From Camillea tinctor (lineage: Eukaryota; Ascomycota; Sordariomycetes; Xylariales; Xylariaceae), in contig MU394069.1 of assembly GCA_022578605.1 (NCBI GenBank), forward strand, positions 1 through 64,000: DNA of 64,000 nucleotides. The letters run 5' to 3'. Made by a program: the position numbers and the translations under genes. Below are positions 57,678 to 64,000 of the stretch, piece by piece; positions within the stretch are counted from its first letter, which is position 1; each line of letters opens with the position of its first letter. Below the pieces are notes generated by a model that saw only the letters and a list, made by a program, of their open reading frames with translations, had not been told where the DNA came from and searched no databases.

Positions 57678-59309
57678 ATGCGGTTCGGGCTGGCTTTGTA
57701 TCTGCTTCTCTCTGCCTTCGCCGGCACAGGGGAGGCGCAAAACTCCACGGCTGCTACTAATGCGCTAGCCCAGTTCATCGCTGCATTTCCCGACTGTGCT
57801 GTAAGTGTTAAGCAACATAACAGCCTATTCTTGTATTACGAATATGATAACTAATGTTAACAGTTTACCTGCCTCACAAGCGCTGTAGCGGAATCGTCAT
57901 GCGACTTAACCGATGTGCCATGCGTATGCGCAGACGAAGCATTGACTGCTCGCGCGCAAGTATGCGTACTCCAGAGTTGCACCGTCATAGAAAGCCTCAG
58001 TAAGACTTTCTGTCTATATATACATATCATACCAGGAGTATTACTGACACATCACGACAGCCGCAAAGAACCTCACGCAGACACTATGTGGTGCCCCGAT
58101 CCGAGACAAATCGTTCACATATAACGCCGCTTCGTGCGTGCTAATAGTCGTCTCTGGTCTTTTTGTCTTAATACGACTTGGATACACGAAGTTCTTTTCC
58201 ATGAACAGCCTCGGATTCGACGACCTTTTCATTCTTTTAACTCTTGTGAACTGTTTACCCTCAGCCATCATCAACACCGAAATACTTACTCGCAATGGTC
58301 TGGGCAAGGACATATGGACCTTGACGGCAGACCAAATTACCAACTTCGCCAGGGGATTTTGGATCATTACTCTTTTGTACTTCTCCGAGGTCTACGTCCT
58401 AAAACTTGCATTGCTGTTTTTTTACCTTCGAATCTTTCCCAAGCCGCTCATCCGCCGTCTGCTATGGGGTACAATGGTATTCAACGTTCTTTTTGGACTC
58501 TCGTTTATTCTTGCGGCTGTTTTCCAGTGCTGGCCCATCAGCTACAACTGGACAAATTGGAAAGGTGAAGGAGGAGGAAAATGCGTAAACATTAGCGCAA
58601 TTGCCTGGGCAAATGCGGCAGTGAGCATCTCCCTCGATCTTTGGATGCTGGCATTACCATTGTCTCAATTAGCCGATTTGAAATTACATTGGAAGAAGAA
58701 GGTTGGAGTGGCGCTGATGTTTTGCGTTGGTACTTTGTATGAATTTCACCCCTTTAATTTTCTGTTGTTGACCGCAAGCTAATGATCGGCAGTGTTACTA
58801 TCGTGAGCATCATACGTCTCGCATCTCTCGTCGAGTTCCGCGAGTCCACAAATTTAACATGGGATTACTGGGGCGTGTCATTGTGGTCGACAGTCGAGAT
58901 TACCGTCGGCATCATCTGCGCCTGCATGCCTGCTATGCGTCTCATTCTTATTCGGGTGGCACCTAAGATATTCGGTAGCACACTCTCCCGACGAGGCACC
59001 GACTACTATGCCGGCAAGAACTCGAAGGGGGAGTCGTACCAACGAAGCACCCCGGGGACGGATCTCGACAACTCAATCAACAGGAAGACTACACGGTTCT
59101 CCGTCAAGTCTACACCAAGAGATGCCAGTCGCTTTTCTAGAGGAGCTCCACATGATTTAGACGACATCAGTGATGAGATAGATCTTGTCCCATTAGAGCA
59201 TAAATTCCCAAGAGCCGGTTCAACCGTGGTAATATCTTCTGCAGGGAACTCAGGGAGAAGCTCCTCTAACCGGAAATATAATGGAAGGGATACACCATCA
59301 CCTGTATGA
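57678..59309 (+). CDS. CFEM-domain Pth11-like receptor (fungal rhodopsin-domain, 7-TM)
   Basis: Four exons, 57678..57800, 57864..57999, 58061..58736 and 58793..59309, give 483 residues in continuous phase (donors GTAAGT, GTAAGA, GTATGA; acceptors ACAG, ACAG, GCAG). Signal peptide: LALYLLLSAFAGTGEA. A CFEM domain follows with eight Cys (FPDCAFTCL, SSCDL, VPCVCADE, VCVLQSC, LCGAP). About seven hydrophobic segments then form the fungal rhodopsin-like domain (CVLIVVSGLFVLIRLGY, FDDLFILLTLVNCLP, GFWIITLLYFSEVYVLKLALLF, VFNVLFGLSFILAAVFQCWP, VSISLDLWMLALPLSQL, FVTIVSIIRLASLV, GIICACMPAMRLILI), with the tail after them cytoplasmic, Ser/Arg-rich and disordered. Pth11-like proteins sense surfaces or nutrients at the plasma membrane of filamentous ascomycetes; the ligand here is unknown. 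Confidence 0.9.
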
Positions 59310-59913
59310 AAATAGTTACGGCAGAAAAAAACGGTGTTAGGACAATGGGTGTTCAAGGAGCTTAAGGTTATTACGGGATTATATCACAAACTTGGCGTAG
59401 TTCAGAGGGCTCTATTGGCATTTTGGTCTACTATGTCGTATTACTGTTCTATACAGTCGTTTGGGCTGATACAGCATGTATAGCATTAAAAAGGAAAAGA
59501 ATAACCTCGATGGTTAATGATAATACCGAAAAGGGAGCTTCATGCGACCCGTTTCATTAGTTTATTATAGACCCAACCATTCCAGTACCATGGGCCGTTC
59601 TCCTGCAGCAAGCTATTGACGACTAAATATGCCGTCTTCGTCATCCCAGATGTTGGGGTTCGAACTATTGAGATCTTCCCCTGCTGCGACCCCATCCCCA
59701 GTTTTCCCGGAGAACTAGAGTCAAAGCAGCGAAAAGGTGTGTCCACTTGTATTCGTCCTAGGCCTACAACAGGATTCAGTACCTTACCCACGAGACTTTA
59801 AACCCGAATAAAGCCGAATATAATCTAATAGCTCGTCTTGAGTACGTAGAACGAAGAGAGACGAACGAATGGAGAAGGGGGGAGGGAAAAGAAAATCACG
59901 CTGTTACACTACA
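59310..59913. other. convergent 3' spacer
   Basis: About 600 bases between two converging genes. No gene or repeat of note. Confidence 0.5.
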
Positions 59914-61266
59914 TCACAGCTTTGCCACACTCCTTTTCCTCTCCTGCTTAGTCTCTTCCTTAAAGGCTAGATCTCCCAGGATCTCCTCCGAGCCACCGCC
60001 GACGACCAGCATACGCAAGTCTCGCGTGATCTGCTCGACGCGGCCACCTCCACCGGGTCCTCCACGCTGGTACGCGACACCGCCCATGATCTGCTGCGCT
60101 TCCCGGGCCGCCAGCTCCACCAAGCGCCCTCCCGAGACCTTAGCCAGCGCGATGCGCCCGGCGAGGGCATCGTTCCGCCACCCGTCCACCTGGACCTGGT
60201 ACGCGATCTGCTCGAGCCAGGCCCAGTGGGCCTCAACCTCACGGGCGAGCGTCGTGATCTTGTGGCGGATGATCTGGCGGTGCACGAGCGGGCGGCCGAA
60301 GGTCTCGCGCTCGCGCGCGTACGCCAGCGCCGTCGACAGACACGTGCGCGCCTTGCGGTTGCAGGTCACCGCCAGCACGAACCGCTCGCGGTTGAAGTTG
60401 GTCATGACGTACTTGAACCCCTGGTTCTCGTCGCCGAGCAGGTGGTCCCGCGGCACCCGCACCCCCTCCATGCGCACCCAGCTCGCGCCGCCCGCGTTCT
60501 GCCCGCTGTTGGGGATCTTCGTGATGGAGATGCCCGGCGAGGCCAGCGGCACGACGAGCAGAGATATGCCGCCGGCGCCGGGCCCGCCCGTGCGCACCGC
60601 GGTCGTCATGTGCGTGGCCCACTGGGACCCCGTGATCCATTTCTTGGTGCCCGAGACGACGTAATGGCTCCCGTCAGCGCTGCGGGTCGCCGTCGTCTTG
60701 ATGTTGCCTACGTCACTGCCACCGCTAGGCTCGGTGATTCCAAGGCAGAAATTAGTCTCGCGCGTGAAGAGTCCAGGTAGCCAACGTTGCTTCTGTTCCT
60801 CCGTGCCGTGGTAAATGATTGGCGGGATGCCGATCGTGTTGGCGCCAGAGAGGGCAACTGTGACGCCGCCCTCTACCCGGGATATCTCGTCTGTCAGCAC
60901 AAGATGATGAAACTCGTCCAGCTGATCAACAGGAATGCCCGCCAGGGTCTTGAACCCTGGAGGTCGGTACTGTGAGGGCACTTCCAGGAGCACCATACCC
61001 GACTTGAACCATGCTTCTTTCACTGATTCGGGGCAATCCCCAGCCGCCTCCCATTCCAGTGCATCCGGAATGATATTTTCGTCAATGAAGTTTCTCGCGT
61101 AAGCTTGAAGCTTTTTGTGGGAGTCGTTATAATATGGCGATGTTGAATAGTGCCATACAGGCTCTGCCCAGGGTAGGGTTAGGCCGACAGGCTTCTCCGT
61201 CGCCGAGGTGCCCGAAGAAGCTCCGTGTGTAGACCCCTCGTTATGTGTTTTGTTGTCCTTGGCCAT
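59914..61266 (-). CDS. acyl-CoA dehydrogenase with C-terminal peroxisomal signal
   Basis: Single exon, 450 residues from the ATG at 61266 (MAKDNKTHNEG); another ATG at 61329 would add 21 residues. Acyl-CoA dehydrogenase N-terminal helices (KKLQAYARNFIDENIIPDA) lead to FCLGITEPSGGSDVGNIKT (FAD/substrate loop) and GSHYVVSGTKKWITGSQWA. Then GISITKIPNSGQNA, VPRDHLLGDENQGFKYVM, FNRERFVLA (Glu of NRER occupies the position of the catalytic base in isovaleryl/long-chain types), RETFGRPLVHRQIIRHK with the FAD-binding Arg, and a Gly-rich end (GGGSEEILG). The last residues are RSVAKL; AKL is an accepted peroxisomal targeting signal. It dehydrogenates acyl-CoA at the alpha-beta position; the substrate is unknown. 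Location by the signal, chemistry by the family; both inferred. Confidence 0.9.
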   Translation of the reverse strand: MAKDNKTHNEGSTHGASSGTSATEKPVGLTLPWAEPVWHYSTSPYYNDSHKKLQAYARNFIDENIIPDALEWEAAGDCPESVKEAWFKSGMVLLEVPSQYRPPGFKTLAGIPVDQLDEFHHLVLTDEISRVEGGVTVALSGANTIGIPPIIYHGTEEQKQRWLPGLFTRETNFCLGITEPSGGSDVGNIKTTATRSADGSHYVVSGTKKWITGSQWATHMTTAVRTGGPGAGGISLLVVPLASPGISITKIPNSGQNAGGASWVRMEGVRVPRDHLLGDENQGFKYVMTNFNRERFVLAVTCNRKARTCLSTALAYARERETFGRPLVHRQIIRHKITTLAREVEAHWAWLEQIAYQVQVDGWRNDALAGRIALAKVSGGRLVELAAREAQQIMGGVAYQRGGPGGGGRVEQITRDLRMLVVGGGSEEILGDLAFKEETKQERKRSVAKL

Positions 61267-63102
61267 CGTGGGACTATTAAGTCCGCCCGAAGCTATTATT
61301 ACAGTTCCACACTTTTTACAAGCTGTCATAAACAAGACGCCGTAATATCAAGTATATTCTTTCACAGCTGTGGTTGTGATACTTAGTGAAATAATACTAG
61401 TAATAATTGAAATACAAGGCTAGAAACATGAAGGTAAACTGGAGTAATAGGGATGTTGGAGAGGGTCTAAGGAGTAGAGAAGATGAGTTGGTGACAGGGG
61501 CAGTGATTGGCTACATGCATAACTTGCTATGTACTAATTTTAATTGATGTCCAACTTCTAACCAGTACCTATTATACCGATCATATCCCAATGTAGGTAA
61601 AAGTTATCATGCTAAACAACCTCAACACTGAATAAAACGAATTGAGCATAAGACTGAATTAGACCAAATTATCTAATATACCTAGGTAAGAGCTTTTCTT
61701 TTTTATAGCTATATATGGGGAATTAATGTACCCGAAGAGTGCCCAGATATAAAGGAGTTTTGGGGTATAGCAGTTAAGTATAACTCCTCAATCTAGATTC
61801 AAAGAGTTTCCCTTGGCTAGTATACAGGTTCTTGCAATGTTGCTAACTACATCAATATAAACCTATTATTTCGATACTATAATTACCAATTCGCCAACAT
61901 ACGAAAATCTTTAGTTGAGAAATATTTTATCTACGCTATTACATGAAATACGTACCTACTCCATGGCCATGCACATATCAAGTGAATTAGGTAGCTATAA
62001 ATTTATATGTTTACTCTAACATATGATGGAGCTCCTTTAAAACAACTTGAAGCTTTCGGAGCAACCCTGCCCTTTCTAGATATCCAGGCAATCCATTATG
62101 TCCAAGCACACTCTACTACCGCATGGTTATCTGTTTGTTTGTTTAGTAATGGGGGTTTCCACGACGCGGATGGCGCACAAGCCACCTAAAGGGCATGAGG
62201 GTGTTTTAGGCTAGCCAGCTAAGATATACTAAGTATATCAGACCGTTCCTATTACGCGGTTAGTTTCATCTAAAGAGATCTGACCCGGGGTCTGCTGAAA
62301 TAGCCGATAAGGGGTATCTGTCAAGGTACAGGTACAAGGTATATCCACAGCTACATGTATATAAGGGACAGGTCCTCCCATCATCCAGACATAGATAGTC
62401 ACTTAATCAGCAAACCTCATAACCTCAATTCAGCAGGTCCGGCAGGTAGCGGTCACTAATTATGGAATGATGAGCCCTCGAGGCAAGGAATGGCTTCAAT
62501 AAATGTAGATACACTTGCACGGATAGATACACTTATAGCTTGCCACGTCCCATACCCCTAGGGAGGTTGCAGGAGAGAGGCACACGCCACTCCAGCCCAG
62601 ACGTTAAACAATAAAACAAACAAACAATCAATCAATCATAACCTCAATTCAACAGGGTCTAAGGCATGATTGTTTCATTTTCTTTTCTTTTCTTAATAAA
62701 AAGAGGTAGAAATCCTTTCATGAACTCTTAAGATATTAATGCGAATGTGAAGATTGGAAAATATTTCAACCTATCTGTCACTAGGCATAGTATACTTCAT
62801 GACGTCCTGGGGTACCCCACGACGAGTTTCCATCCAATGCAAGAGGTTCCTGGTATTCCGGTCACCTACGTCTGCACATACCCGAGCTTTCTGACCGCTT
62901 GTTTGACCCGGTCGTTTGAAGGTTGTAGTATATTTAGACAAGAATACTCCCAATGCTCGCAGTCATTCCTCCAACTCCTTCATTCATTCATCCAGATTCC
63001 TTCCTTCTACCCATCTACTATACTTAGCTCTATTGAATAGAAACTATCCATCGCAACCACCTGTTATAGCATATATCCAATTCGACCATATTTTCAGGCG
63101 AT
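61267..63102. other. divergent spacer, 1.8 kb
   Basis: Leader of the dehydrogenase gene, then AT-rich sequence with TACCTAGGTA at 61679-61688. An imperfect direct repeat (CATAACCTCAATTCAGCAGG / CATAACCTCAATTCAACAGG) lies at about 62416 and 62637. The last 150 bases before the TPR-MYND start are TC-rich, as in fungal promoters. No gene called. Confidence 0.5.
62416..62660. repeat. pair of ~20-base direct repeats
   Basis: CATAACCTCAATTCAGCAGG at about 62416-62437 and CATAACCTCAATTCAACAGG at about 62637-62657, with a (CAAA)n/(CAAT)n tract just before the second. Could be the edges of a small inserted element; not tested. Confidence 0.5.
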
Positions 63103-63717
63103 ATGGGTTCAAAAGCGGCTGCTATCGTAAGAGCAGAAACGGAGGGCGTTTTCTTGAACAACGATGCATACAGTGCCATGCGAGAGGGTGATCTTGACGA
63201 AGCCATCAGGCTTTTCACGCAAGCACTAGAGATCAAACTAGAAGCCTTCCCGGAAATATCCGTACCAGTAGGGATATCATTGAACGGCCTAGGAGTGGCT
63301 CTCCTCCGAGCCGGGAAGCTTGAGCAGGCAGACAAGGCCTTGGGGACGGCCCTGGAGATACGGGAGGAGCTTAATCAGGGCCTCGACGCCGCAGCTACAC
63401 GAGAGAATTTCGCTGCTCTGAGAGAAGCCCAGGGAAGATTTGACGAAGCCAGAGAGACGAGACTCAGGGGTAGCGAAAAGGGGCAGATGCTGTGCGGGAA
63501 CTATAAGGTGGGCCTGCGGTGATTTTCCTATTGATTTTTGCACATTATATCTAACGATCTTGTTTTCTAGTGCCCCACGAATAAGATGTGCTCCCGAAAC
63601 GAGCTTCGAGCCTGTGGTGCTTGTACCGCTGTGTTTTACTGCACCAAGGAGTGTCAAATTCAAGATTGGAAGGCCAGACACAAGACATTGTGTAAAACGC
63701 GGACGGGAAGCGCCTAA
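63103..63717 (+). CDS. small TPR and MYND-zinc-finger protein
   Basis: Two exons, 63103..63507 and 63571..63717 (donor GTGGGC, acceptor CTAG, phase 0), give 183 residues. The first 130 residues form TPR-like helical hairpins (NNDAYSAMREGDLDEAI, GISLNGLGVALLRAGKLEQA, ENFAALREAQGRFDEARE). The second exon supplies a MYND zinc finger: CPTNKMC, LRACGACTAVFYC, TKECQIQDWK, RHKTLC. MYND fingers bind proline-rich peptides and TPRs bind peptides, so this looks like an adaptor protein; the partner is unknown. The first exon alone would end just after the intron start, so splicing is needed for the zinc finger. The protein is short for a TPR-MYND family member, and the stop is natural (TAA at 63715). Confidence 0.85.
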
Positions 63718-64000
63718 TAGGGTGATATAGAAAGAGGACTGCGAGATGATTTAAATTAGGTGTATTAGTAAATTACTGACTGGATTAAATTTCAAAAGGT
63801 CATTCAATATATTGATCGAGAGTGCAGTCTTTTAACGAAGTGAGTTGAGCAATAAAGATAGATGTTTAGAATGCAATGCTTCTGGAAACATGGATCTGGA
63901 GGTAAACATATTAGACCCATTCATATCGATCCTCAACCCCCTGTGCAAAGTTATTATCCTACTCAAACCGTTCTATCAGTCTAAATTTGGTTCAAAGCTT
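63718..64000. other. 3' flank to window end
   Basis: AT-rich tail with no gene visible. Confidence 0.4.

Noticed and set aside
1..64000. CRISPR arrays, bacterial operons, intact transposons or LTRs
   Set aside because: None visible; repeat units with regular spacers, paired long terminal repeats or transposase/reverse-transcriptase motifs were not found.

Overview
The window reads as nuclear DNA of a filamentous ascomycete (Pezizomycotina, probably Sordariomycetes). The evidence is short introns with GTAAGT/GTGAGT-type donors, an ERMES subunit Mdm12, a very long Fab1 kinase with an N-terminal disordered extension, a Pth11-like receptor with a CFEM domain, and fungal-type oxidoreductases. No bacterial-style operons, CRISPR arrays or intact transposons are visible. 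All exon structures given here were worked out by hand from splice sites, reading phase and family resemblance.

Positions 1-35 kb form a conserved housekeeping block with small gaps. It holds a DUF726 (TMCO4/Mil1-like) hydrolase-fold membrane protein, a GNAT acetyltransferase with polyglutamine, a 108-residue single-membrane-segment protein, a DUF1857 protein, Mdm12 (ER-mitochondria tether), Fab1 (PI3P 5-kinase), a 691-residue protein of unknown function, a BolA-like protein, an ACSF3-type acyl/malonyl-CoA synthetase with a large internal insertion, eIF4E, and an EFM2-like lysine methyltransferase. Most of these have 0-2 introns.

Positions 35-64 kb are more accessory: AT-rich spacers of up to 6 kb, gene relics and scattered oxidoreductases. 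They hold an FAD monooxygenase; an adenylosuccinate lyase whose 19 exons and 18 introns are all in frame, which is far from the style of its neighbours; a broken FAD-linked oxidase facing an intact relative; a fragment resembling the C-terminal part of a fungal diterpene synthase; a CFEM/7-TM receptor; an acyl-CoA dehydrogenase ending in a peroxisomal AKL signal; and a small TPR-MYND protein. The FAD enzymes and terpene-synthase relic between 40 and 52 kb could be the remains of a secondary-metabolite cluster, but this is inference.

The strongest candidates for a second look are the intron-packed adenylosuccinate lyase, the decayed oxidase/terpene-synthase neighbourhood, the roughly 150-residue insertion in the acyl-CoA synthetase, telobox-like repeats in the divergent promoter at 21.6 kb, a dispersed TACCTAGGTA motif in the spacers, and a tRNA-like element at 36.1 kb.
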